Assembly: GCA_946405805.1 (NCBI GenBank)
Contig: CAMJIL010000015.1
Span: 1 to 47,802 of the forward strand
Length of the DNA: 47,802 nucleotides
Reading direction: 5' to 3'
Source of the DNA: an uncultured Prevotellaceae bacterium
Lineage (GTDB): Bacteria; Bacteroidota; Bacteroidia; Bacteroidales; Bacteroidaceae
Part shown: positions 35,134 through 44,000 of the stretch, in pieces
How positions within the stretch are numbered: the first letter of the stretch is position 1
Layout of the letters: each line of letters begins with the position of its first letter
Program-made: the position numbers and the translations under genes
The notes under the pieces: model-generated
Database searches by the model: none
Seen by the model: the letters and a program-made list of their open reading frames with translations, nothing else
Told to the model about the DNA's origin: nothing

Positions 35134-36331
35134 ATGCTACCCGAAGTGGAACGACTTTGTAATAGGCTACGTGAGAGTGTTCTTTGTGTTCAAAACCTAA
35201 AGCGGAAATAGTCTTTCCAAGTCTGACCCTGTTGCCAATGGTGTTCTGTAGCGTTGGATAGTCCTTCTGCATGATGTCAATCATCTGGCCGCAGCTCATT
35301 GTCTTGACTACTTCCCCCTCTTCTGGCTGACGGAAACAGGCCACAAACATCTCACCAAGGTCTTTCTTTTCCATATATTCCTGATTCAGTTGCTGAATAC
35401 GGGCCACCTCATCGTTGTTGAACCAATAGGGGGCCTTCTGCTCCTGCAGTTCATAAACCACTTGTGCATAAAGCTGTCCGTAGTTGATGTCACCAGCATT
35501 GTCAATCATCTGACCGTCAGGAATCATGATACAGATATAACGTCGTGAACCTGTTACATCCTTCAACGGATGACGATTGTTGGTGGTTGCTACGAATGAG
35601 GCGAATCGTGGACGATCTTCCTGAGTACGTCCGAAGATAGGACGGCCATTCACCTTGCTTACAGACAGCGTTTGCTTCAGCGATGACTGCTGAGAGGGAC
35701 GAATGGCATCCAGCTCATCGAGGTTTACCAAGAGGTTGTTGGTAAGGGCCATCTCCTTGTCGAACTTGTTGGCCAGATTCAGATGGTCAAGATAGTATTC
35801 GCGCAGAGTCGCAGGCAACAATCGGCGTACAAAGGTGGTCTTTCCGCAACCCTGACTTCCGATAATCGTTGGCACACACTCATTTCCATGCAGCATGTCC
35901 ATCTGCAACCAATGAGCTACAGACGAACGGAGCCAGATGGTCAGATAGTTCAACTGCTCGGAGGTGATGCCAGGCAGACGTCCGAAAACCTTTGCGATGT
36001 GATTCTGTCCGTCCCAAGCAGGCAGGCTCCCAAGGAATGCCCTCACAGGATTGTGTTCAGGCACCTCTTCTGAAGTAACATACTCTGTTATCTCTGTTTT
36101 GGGGCTACCCTTTTCCAGCACCTGTTCGCGCTTGGCACGAATGATGATGCTGTTCAGAGCTGCTGGCGTCAGAGGACGGAATTCCTCATCAGGCTTTGTT
36201 AAAAACTCTACCTTCCCATTCAACACATTACGACGGAAAAGGTAATTCTCATTGAGAAACAACTCGATAGCGAGTGTTGTCTCGAGGGAAACGTCCATAG
36301 TTCCCCCATTCATTAAGGTGTTTTTCGTCAT
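35132..36331 (-). CDS. VapE-domain (virulence-associated E) ATPase
   Basis: A 399-residue protein of the VapE/primase-helicase-like AAA+ family. 'PVRAFLGSLPAWDGQNHIAKVFGRL' is the usual lead-in; Walker A is GSQGCGKTTF (near residue 160), Walker B LLVNLDELD (near 200), followed by 'SFVATTNNRHPLKDVTGSRRYICI'. Such genes occur in phage satellites and as lone genes in Bacteroidales chromosomes; a replication role is presumed. There is no neighbouring integrase, capsid or primase gene except xerD 4 kb away. Start may be residue 1 or the Met at residue 12. Confidence 0.88.
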   Translation of the reverse strand: MTKNTLMNGGTMDVSLETTLAIELFLNENYLFRRNVLNGKVEFLTKPDEEFRPLTPAALNSIIIRAKREQVLEKGSPKTEITEYVTSEEVPEHNPVRAFLGSLPAWDGQNHIAKVFGRLPGITSEQLNYLTIWLRSSVAHWLQMDMLHGNECVPTIIGSQGCGKTTFVRRLLPATLREYYLDHLNLANKFDKEMALTNNLLVNLDELDAIRPSQQSSLKQTLSVSKVNGRPIFGRTQEDRPRFASFVATTNNRHPLKDVTGSRRYICIMIPDGQMIDNAGDINYGQLYAQVVYELQEQKAPYWFNNDEVARIQQLNQEYMEKKDLGEMFVACFRQPEEGEVVKTMSCGQMIDIMQKDYPTLQNTIGNRVRLGKTISALGFEHKEHSHVAYYKVVPLRVA

Positions 36332-36438
36332 TGATAATAAATTAAATTAATTAGGTTAAACTAACTTCTTTATTCTTTTTCCTTGGTGTATTTCGTGCTT
36401 CTCATGGCATGTTAGCCGAGATGTTCCTTAGAACGATG

Positions 36439-36470
36439 CAAAGGTACAAAAAAATATTGAAATACACAAG
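36439..36470 (-). promoter_or_regulatory. Promoter of vapE
   Basis: Minus strand -7 TACCTTTG (36439-36446) followed by CA, -33 CTTG (36467-36470), spacing 20 nt. Leader of about 100 nt. Confidence 0.68.
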
Positions 36471-36545
36471 TTTTTTCCAAAAAAGTTTGGTGACATTTTC
36501 AAAGAAAAGATAGACCTTTCTTCCTTATATAATTAATGTGTGTGA

Positions 36546-36664
36546 AAAGGGGGAGAAGAAGGGAGAGATATGGGGGAGAATACGGGAGGGATTAAGGGAG
36601 AGATGAAATTTTAAGAGTCCCCATAAATAGGGGCTTCGTGATGGTTGATGGGAGAGATGAGGGA
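36546..36664. repeat. GGGAGAGAT-rich region upstream of vapE
   Basis: Four or more GGGAGAGAT/GGGGGAGAA-type units on the plus strand, with a small hairpin GTCCCCATAAATAGGGGC around 36617-36635. They are inverted relative to the ATCTCTCCC units on the other side of vapE. Confidence 0.7.
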
Positions 36665-36760
36665 TTTTTTCAATAACACTTCATTATTTTTTAATAACCA
36701 GCCTTTGTCATTCAATAACCAGTCATTAATGAGCGATACCCCAGCCCCTCAGCCAAGAAT

Positions 36761-36822
36761 TTATTCCCGCCGTGGGAATAATTGTTTCCCAGTGTGGGAA
36801 TAAAACGTTCCCGGTATGGGAA
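36761..36822. repeat. Three TTCCC-N5-GGGAA palindromes at 22-bp spacing
   Basis: Stems TTCCC/GGGAA with 5-nt centres at 36769-36773, 36791-36795 and 36813-36817, so the centres are exactly 22 bp apart; the first stem extends to 8 bp. Part of the 1,139-bp gene-free region between vapE and the LytTR gene. Confidence 0.85.
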
Positions 36823-36850
36823 TGTGTGTGGGTACTACTATCGCGTGTGC

Positions 36851-36969
36851 TCTGCTCAGGCGGATTTGCAATCCGACTGCACTTAATATTTGGATTTGCA
36901 ATCCATTATTTTCTCGCATTACAAATGCTTATATTCATTGCGGCCGGATTTCAAATCCGCCCGAGCAGA
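36851..36969. mobile_element. 119-bp MITE-like element with 21-bp terminal inverted repeats
   Basis: Ends 36851-36871 and 36949-36969 are inverted repeats matching at 19 of 21 positions (starting TCTGCTC). Inside and overlapping the ends are four ATT-N3-AAT palindromes centred at 36868, 36898, 36922 and 36952. No open reading frame and no clear target-site duplication, so a palindromic dispersed repeat is an alternative. Confidence 0.6.
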
Positions 36970-37103
36970 CTTTGACCTTTGACTTTTGACCTTAGACCTT
37001 TGACCTTAGACTTCGGCAAAAAACGATCTAAAACTCTCAACTCTACACTCTAAAATTGTCTCTAAAACTGTCTATAAATTCTACTCTCAAAACTTTAAAC
37101 AAA
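36970..37103. repeat. Simple repeats: TTTGACC units and CTCTAAAA units
   Basis: 36970-37013 is made of TTTGACC/TTAGACC heptamer-like units; 37025-37100 is AT-rich with recurring CTCTAAAA/GTCTCTAAAA. No coding potential seen. Confidence 0.7.
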
Positions 37104-37104
37104 A

Positions 37105-37140
37105 AAAACTTCCGATTTTTTTGTAATCTCGGAAGTTTTT
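37105..37140. terminator. 12-bp hairpin overlapping the LytTR promoter
   Basis: AAAACTTCCGA pairs with TCGGAAGTTTT around a 12-nt loop, with A-run before and T-run after, so it can act as a terminator on both strands. The 3' arm lies in the spacer of the promoter at 37120-37151. Confidence 0.65.
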
Positions 37141-37151
37141 ATGTATCTTTG
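37120..37151 (+). promoter_or_regulatory. Promoter of the LytTR gene leader
   Basis: -33 TTTG (37120-37123) and -7 TATCTTTG (37144-37151) followed by CA, with exactly 20 nt between them. Predicted start near 37158, giving an untranslated leader of about 310 nt before the LytTR ATG at 37471. Confidence 0.75.
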
Positions 37152-37157
37152 CACCAT

Positions 37158-37470
37158 CGTTCAGTTTGCCCATAATGGGTGGTGGGACGATCTTATATAT
37201 GAGAAAGACGTTTTCGGACGTCTGTCGTTGTGAATCTTGAACTTCGCAAACTCAACCTCTACAACAGACAGATGACAACGAGGCGTCACGGTAGTACGTT
37301 TCTATATAGTTCTGTTAATATATAGTTCCGTATTGGCGTGGGCTAACTGCGTTGTCTATCCTGTGTAGAGGGGGCAATGCGAAGGCCTAAGATTCCAGGA
37401 TGGACTGAAGAACAGATACCTACGCCTTTTTTGTGTATCAAGGAAACACGAAAACTAAAATTTAAAGGCT
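37158..37470 (+). ncRNA. Structured 5' leader with pseudoknot-capable 3' domain (candidate cis-regulatory RNA)
   Basis: The 3' domain 37335-37426 is closed by 8 bp (GGCGTGGG with CCTACGCC, one G-U) and followed by six T (37427-37432). Inside, GCGTTGTC (37349-37356) pairs with GGCAATGC (37373-37380); its loop holds ATCCTG (37358-37363), which can pair with CAGGAT (37396-37401), an H-type pseudoknot. Upstream are a hairpin AGACGT/ACGTCT (37206-37222), an alternative stem 37219-37229 with 37261-37272, and a possible 21-codon upstream ORF (37175-37240). Pairings were drawn by eye; no known riboswitch class was recognised. Confidence 0.55.
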
Positions 37471-37851
37471 ATGAATGATGTTTTGTGTCTTGGTGCGTAT
37501 GATGAACTATATAGAATAGACCTTAGCCAGCTTCTCTATTTTCAGGCTGATGATCATTATACGAATGTCTATTATGGAAATGGGACTCGTTTCGTTATCC
37601 CCTTCGGATTGGCGAGGGTGGAAGATTTAATAATGCAGATGCCTGAAGTCTCACAATATTTGTTGCGCTTGGGACGCAAATATATCGTAAATTCTAACCG
37701 CATTTTCCGCGTCAGCACAGTTAAGGAGCAAATCTTTCTCTTTGATGACCAAGGTAAGAATATCCAACTGCACGTTTCGAAACCTGTATTGAGGTATTTG
37801 ATAGATACCTTGAAGGAGTTTCACGAAAAAAAGTGCACAGTTCACGATTAA
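37471..37851 (+). CDS. Stand-alone LytTR DNA-binding regulator
   Basis: A 126-residue protein that is nearly all one LytTR domain: 'RIDLSQLLYFQADDHYTNVYYGNGTRFVIPFGLARVEDLI', 'LLRLGRKYIVNSNRIFRV' and a final beta-strand/helix pair. LytTR domains bind direct repeats in promoters; here there is no receiver or sensor domain, so the input may be its own leader RNA or level. It lies just upstream of two giant secreted-protein genes on the same strand, which makes them its likely targets (inference). Confidence 0.9.
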   Translation: MNDVLCLGAYDELYRIDLSQLLYFQADDHYTNVYYGNGTRFVIPFGLARVEDLIMQMPEVSQYLLRLGRKYIVNSNRIFRVSTVKEQIFLFDDQGKNIQLHVSKPVLRYLIDTLKEFHEKKCTVHD

Positions 37852-37888
37852 CAACAAAAAAAAACAATGTCATAATAAATAAATATCC

Positions 37889-37952
37889 TACTTTTGCAAA
37901 CGAGAATACTACGTCGTGTGCTGGAACCACTATATGCATATGCGCACGCGTA
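37889..37952 (+). promoter_or_regulatory. Probable promoter and leader hairpin of the giant gene
   Basis: -7 TACTTTTG at 37889-37896 followed by CA, without a good TTTG at -33, so an activator may be required. In the leader, TACG-T-CGTGTGC (37910-37921) pairs with GCGCACG-CGTA (37942-37952), 11 bp with one bulged T, over a 20-nt loop that includes the palindrome ATATGCATAT (37932-37941). Confidence 0.55.
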
Positions 37953-38004
37953 CACGTTAAAAATTAATGTATTTATTCTATTATTAACCTAAAATAAAGT
38001 AATT

Positions 38005-41000
38005 ATGAGAACAGAATTTGTTTACTCGATTATTGCACTGGGAGCTATCCCTGTTGTAGCAAATGCTGCTGACGCCAAGCAAATTGATGCGATCGTCTCT
38101 GTTGACGGAGCTAAGCAGACAATTAATGTGGGGAAACTTGTGCCAGGTAGTTATACCTTTAGCGCAAAGCTGACCTCTAAGGTTTATGGTGTGACAGTTA
38201 AGATTGCAGGAAAGACAGTAGATGTTCCTTCTGCTAACAATCCTAAAGATCCTAACGTGACTATCAATTTCGATCTTGACAAGGAGACCGACGTAGAGTT
38301 GGAACTCGTAAGTTCTGACCCAGGTGAGTCTGGTGCTGGCTTTACCGTTGCTGAGGCAGTTGTGATCCTGAACTTCGACCTTGCTGCTGCAAAGGCAGAA
38401 TGGGCAGATGCAATTAATGCCCTGAAGACTACTCAGGTGGCTGCTTACGACTACGATGATGATGAAGAAAAAGCTGACAAAGATGCAGCAGACAAACTTA
38501 TAGCAAAACTGAATAAGATTGCTGATACTTACGAGGAGTATGTTGCACAGAAGCTTTATCAGAAGGCTAGTGTTCCTCAGGGTGAAATCGACGCTCTGGA
38601 GGCTCAAATTAAAGGCCACCAGAACACGCAGGCTTACAACAACGTAAACGCTGCTATCACAGCTATCAAGGCTAAGTACAACGATGCTGTAGCAGATCTC
38701 AAAGCTGCACTCGTCAATGAGGCTGCTTATCTGCTCGACGCTGCATTGAAAGATCTTGACGATAACATCAACAAGAAGATTACTGATGCAACTCAGGCCA
38801 GCTACGCTTCTTACACTGGTAAGACTGCTGTTGCTGATGAGGATACAAACGTAGGTATGATTCCTACAGAGAAAGCTCTTAACGACATCGTCAACAATTG
38901 GAAGGGCCAGGGAACAACGAACCAGGCTGCTTACGATGCTCTGCATAAGAAAGTGACAGACCAGCAGGCTGCCCTTGATGCAGCAGTTCCTGAAGAGTCT
39001 GTAGCATCTCTGTTCCCAAAGACCGATGCACAGGCTGCTATTGACGCTCTCAACACTAAGATTGAGAATGCTAAGAACTCTGCTGCTCAGCTGACTCTTG
39101 ATGTTACCAAAGAAGAGGCTGCTGCACAGAAGGCGGTTGGTGATTATGCAACTAAGGTTGGCACAGCTAATGCCGAGTACAAAGCAAACGAAGCTACCGT
39201 GGCTGCCATAAAGACTCTGCAAGACAATCTTGATGCAGCTAAGGCTGCTGTCAATGCAATGAAGTCTGCTGATGGCAATTACGAGGCTAAGAACTATTAT
39301 GATGCATATGTAGCTGATATTCAGAAGGATATTAATAAGTTCTCTACTGATGCAGCAGCTGCTTACAAGGCTGACGGTACTGGTACAGCTCAGGCTTACA
39401 ATGCAGCTCTGAACACTGCACCAACTCAGGCTAAGATCGACGTATATGGTGGCACTACAGAGCCCGCTGTTGATGGTCAGCCAAAGAAAGCTGTAGACAA
39501 GTACGACGCTCTGCAGACAGCTATGGCAAGCTACCAGAAAGACCTTGACGCAGCTCGCGCTCAGGTAGAAGATCTTGCTGTCTATAATGATGACAAATAC
39601 GACTACCAGACTAAGTTCGACCTCATCCAGAAGCGCATCAATGACATTAAGAAGGCTATCACCGCTGCTCAGGGCAAGGTAGGCGCAGAGCACTGGACTG
39701 CTATGCTCGCTATTGATGCAGATGCTGCCATCACTGATGACATCGCTGCTCTGCTCTCTAAGGTACAGGCAGACCAGAATCAGTATGATGCTGACTTCCT
39801 AGCTAACGGCATGAAGACTCTTGAGGAGAATATTGATGCATTCAAGGCTAAAGATGCTTCCGTTCTCGGTGCAGATGTTGCTAAATTCCAGGCTATCGAG
39901 TCAGGAATTGAGACCGCTTACAACGACGTTAAGACTGCCAAGAATGCTATCAATGCAAGCTCTGAGACAGTAGATTATACCGCTAAGGTAAGCACTGATA
40001 AAAGTGCTTGGTCTGTTGGAAGTGGCAACGGAAGCAATAAGGGAACCTATCCTAAGGGTGGCATCACTCTGATAGAGCATTATGGTGAAAGCGGTGTTGG
40101 TAATATGATTTGGCAGGATGTTTCTGTAGAAAACGGTATCTACGAAGTTCAGGTTTATGCAACATCTCACAATGCTTGGAACAATTATGGTGCAACACTT
40201 CAAGAGGATGCCAATGATGTAGCATACGTATTCGCCAATGATAATAAGAAGTTTATTACTGCCCGCAGGAACAGCGGCATGTTGGATTCAGAGCCAGAAG
40301 TATACACAATTAGCGATGTGGTGGTGACCAACGGCAAACTGACGATTGGTCTTGCGCTTGCAAAGGCTGGTCAGACAGAGTGGCATACTCTTCAGATCAA
40401 GTCTCTGAAGGCTAACACTGCTTCTCTGATTCAGGGTTGGGGTGCGAAGGTTGCAGAACTCAACGATCAGCAGGATGCACTCGAGTCTCTGGTAGAGCCT
40501 ATTGCTGCTAAGGTCGCTGCCAATGCTAAAGCAAAGTCTGACCTCGCTACCAGCATCGATGGTCTGCAGACAAAGACCGGTACATTCAAAAATAACTATA
40601 AGATTGGTACTGATGATACCACTCTGGGTAACCGTGGTAAGGCCGGCGGTGCTATCACTAAGGAGGTTGAAGAAATTGAAACCGCACTCAACACGCTGGA
40701 AACCACCAACAACAGTATCGATCCAACAGCAATAAGCGATGTTGATAAGACTGATAAGGTTAACAAGGATGTTTCAGGCTGGAATACCGATATCAAGAAT
40801 GTTGATTATTGGACAAACTATCAGAACCAGACAATCGATGGCGTGCAGATGGTTGAACACTGGTGTGATAAGTCTAATAAGGATAAGAGCACTGGTGATG
40901 TGCTGTATCAGACTGTAACAAATCTTCCAAACGGCCTGTATTCAATTGTTGTATATGCTAATGCTGTTGATCAGGGTGACGGATGTCCTAATAAGGGAAA

Positions 41001-44000
41001 GACAGATATCGCATACTTCTATGCAAATGGTAAAAAGGTGGCTGTGCCTGTAACAGACAATGCTAGCAGTAAGGTTGATTATACATTGAATGATGTAATT
41101 GTTTCTGACGGCACATTGAAATTTGGTCTTAATAAGGCTAAGGGTGGTACCAACTGGCACTCTATGCAGATCAAGTCTCTGACCTACCGCGAGAACGACC
41201 AACTCAGCAAATATAATAATGAAGATCCTGAGAATCTTGGTCTCAACAACAAGTACACTGCTCTGGCTGCACAGGAAGCTGCACTCGAGAAGGCTGCTCC
41301 AGACATCAAGACTGCTGTAGAGAACAATGCTAAGTCCAACACAGCTGCTCAGAAGGCTGTGGCTGATCTTGGAACATACGAGTTGGATAACCTGAAGAGC
41401 CTTGCTGACGTTTCTAAAGCAGATGCAAGTTACAACGGCAAGAAAGGTAACGCAGTTAGAAATGAAGATGTAACTGGATGGGAAGACTTCTATGTTTACC
41501 AGAGCGGTCTCGATGCCGATAAGAGTTACAATTCAGAGAAGGGCGCGGTCGATGCAACCATAGCAGCTATGACAGCAGCTATCAACGCTGCTAACGCAGC
41601 AGAAACTCTGCCTTATCCTTGGAATGACGAAATTACTGTGACAACAGAGGATGATCCTACAACTCCAGACGTTAACGAGGCTTCAAGCACAACCTATAAG
41701 GTTTCTGAAATCAAGGCTGCTGTTGATGCTATCAAGGCTGAAGCTGCAAATGAATCTGCTAACTACTGGGCTTATAGAAACATTTATTCTGGAAAGAATT
41801 CTGTTACACCGGCATATCAAACAGCTTTGACTGCCGCAAACACAGATTTGGAGACAGCTGCCGGAGCCGGTGCTCTTGCATACTATCAAGGAGTTATCGC
41901 AGGATATGAAACAGAGTTTGCTAACATAGAAAAGGCTATGAGAGCTAGTATCTATGCAAGAACTGCTGTTGCTGATGCTGATACACACAAAAAGAACATT
42001 AATGCTTTGACAAAGAAGCTGAACGATGATAAAAATAAGGCTGGTGTTCAGTATGATGCAAAGGCTAACCTTGCTAAGTACAACGAGCAGAAGAAGGCTG
42101 CTGCTGACGTTCAGACTTTGTGGAACAGCACATACACTGAGATTGCTGCTACAGACCACAGCTCTAAGAGAGATGAGTGGCTCAATGAGCTTGATAAGAT
42201 CCAGATAACTCTCACCGCTGCTACCCAGGCAGTTGAAGATAACTATAAGGTTGGTGAGTCTGTTGCCAAGGCTCAGGACTTCGCTGCCATCAAGGCTGCC
42301 ATCAACGACGTGAAGGCTCAACAGCAAGAGGCTTACAATGCACAGATTGCAGAAGACAACAAGATTGCTCACGAGAGCTTCATGGGTACCGATACTAAGA
42401 AGGGTCAAATCCAGTTGGCTACTGAGGCTTATCAGAGAGCCGTTGCAGAGCGTGCTCAGTACAGCTCTACCAACGAGGAAATAAAGGCTGCTGTAGATGC
42501 TGCTGCTGCCGAACTCGATGAGGCTCTGTATAGCTGCCCAACTGATATTGCTACTCTGACACAGCAAGAGAACGAGGCTTATGCTGCTGTTGTTAGCCCA
42601 ACTGTATTCGACGTAAGTCCATACAACACTCAAGCTCTAACAATTGAACAGAACATCACTGCTAAGCTCAATACCTTCAAGGCTGACGTTAAGACGGCTA
42701 TTAGTAACTTCTGGACAGGTGCTGATTACAAGCCTGCATACGCAGCTAAGGTGGCTGCTGCTGAAGGTGCTATCAGTGGCTACAGCGCTGATGCTAAGAA
42801 GGATGCCTTCAAGGATGTTAAGGATCTGATTGCTAAGGGTGACGCTGGCGTTGCTTCTATCACACTTTCTGAGGTTGAAGTTGCAATCGAAGCTCTGGAG
42901 GATATCGACGACATGTTGGCTGCCGACAAGGACGCTGCTGCTGCTAAAGATATCTCTGCTGCAGTTGCCGCTGCTAATAAGGCATACAGCGATACGAAGA
43001 CTTACATCGAAGGCAAGACCATTGCTGATGATGTCAATAACGTGAAGGCTACTCAGCTCCAGAATCTTGAGGATGCAAAACAGGATGCAGATGCTACCTT
43101 GGAGGCATATCCGGAAGAGACATGGACATTTGATAATCACGATGACATCAAGCCAACTCTTGCTAATGTCGTAACCGTAGCCAATGATGCCAAGACTGCT
43201 GTTGACAACGCTATCGTTAACGATAAAGCCAACACTAAGGCTTATGAAGAGATAGTTGCTGCTACCAAGCCTGTTACTGACAAACTCGCTGAGGCTGAAG
43301 CTGCTGCAGCTCCTTATAAGTATAGCACTTCATTCGACACGGAGGAAGAATGGCTCCATGAAATTAATGAATGGGCTGATGATAGTAAGGCTAATGGTAA
43401 TGCTGTTGCTGATAAGAATGATATAATTCACAATCTCAATGATCTTAGCGCAGAAATCGAGGTTACTCTCACCACAGCCTTTGGCACAGAGAAGGCTGGT
43501 TTGAAAGCTACAGATATCCCTGAGCTGAAGAATCAGTTCAATGCTTATGTGGCTACTAATGGTCTGAACGAGACAGCTACTCAATTCAAGAAGGATATCG
43601 ATGCCCTTGAGAAGGCAGTTGATGAAGCAGAAATCAAGGATCTTGACAAGACTCCTGATGGTATCCAGTACGACGAGATTCTCGATGCTACAGCTAAGTT
43701 GGTTGCACTGCAGAACGACATCGCTAACAAGGAGAGCGAGCTGCTCGAAGCTAATGCAAGTGCAGCAAATGCTGAGGTTCTTGCTGACTTCAATACTCAG
43801 ATTGGAAAACTGGAGAAGACCGCTTCTCTCGAAGGCTATGCTGAATGGGTTGCTGTACAGCCTTATGGCGGCACAACACTTGGCGCAGCTATCGAAGGCC
43901 TGAAGACTCAGATTGCTGATGTTAAGACTGCTGTTAATGCTGAACCTAACATCGCCTTCTACAAGGATCAGTACCAGAAGAAGATTGATGATATCAAGGC

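Noticed and set aside
34560..36331. A prophage or satellite around vapE
   Set aside because: No integrase, primase, capsid, terminase or lysis gene adjoins it; xerD at 30.8 kb is the housekeeping recombinase.
36761..36960. CRISPR array
   Set aside because: The regular units are palindromes with degenerate 12-25-bp spacers, there are no cas genes, and repeat sequence is not conserved between the two palindrome types.
37404..37445. Hammerhead-ribozyme-like core (CUGAAGA ... GAAAC) in the LytTR leader
   Set aside because: The required stem directly after CUGANGA is missing (three unpaired bases before a GATAC/GTATC stem) and there is no proper cleavage-site geometry.
37984..39693. Long minus-strand open frames (569, 316, 167, 401 codons) inside the giant gene
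   Set aside because: They are mirror frames produced by the biased GCT/AAG codons of the sense gene; the translations are low-complexity Ser/Leu/Ile with no starts, promoters or family features.
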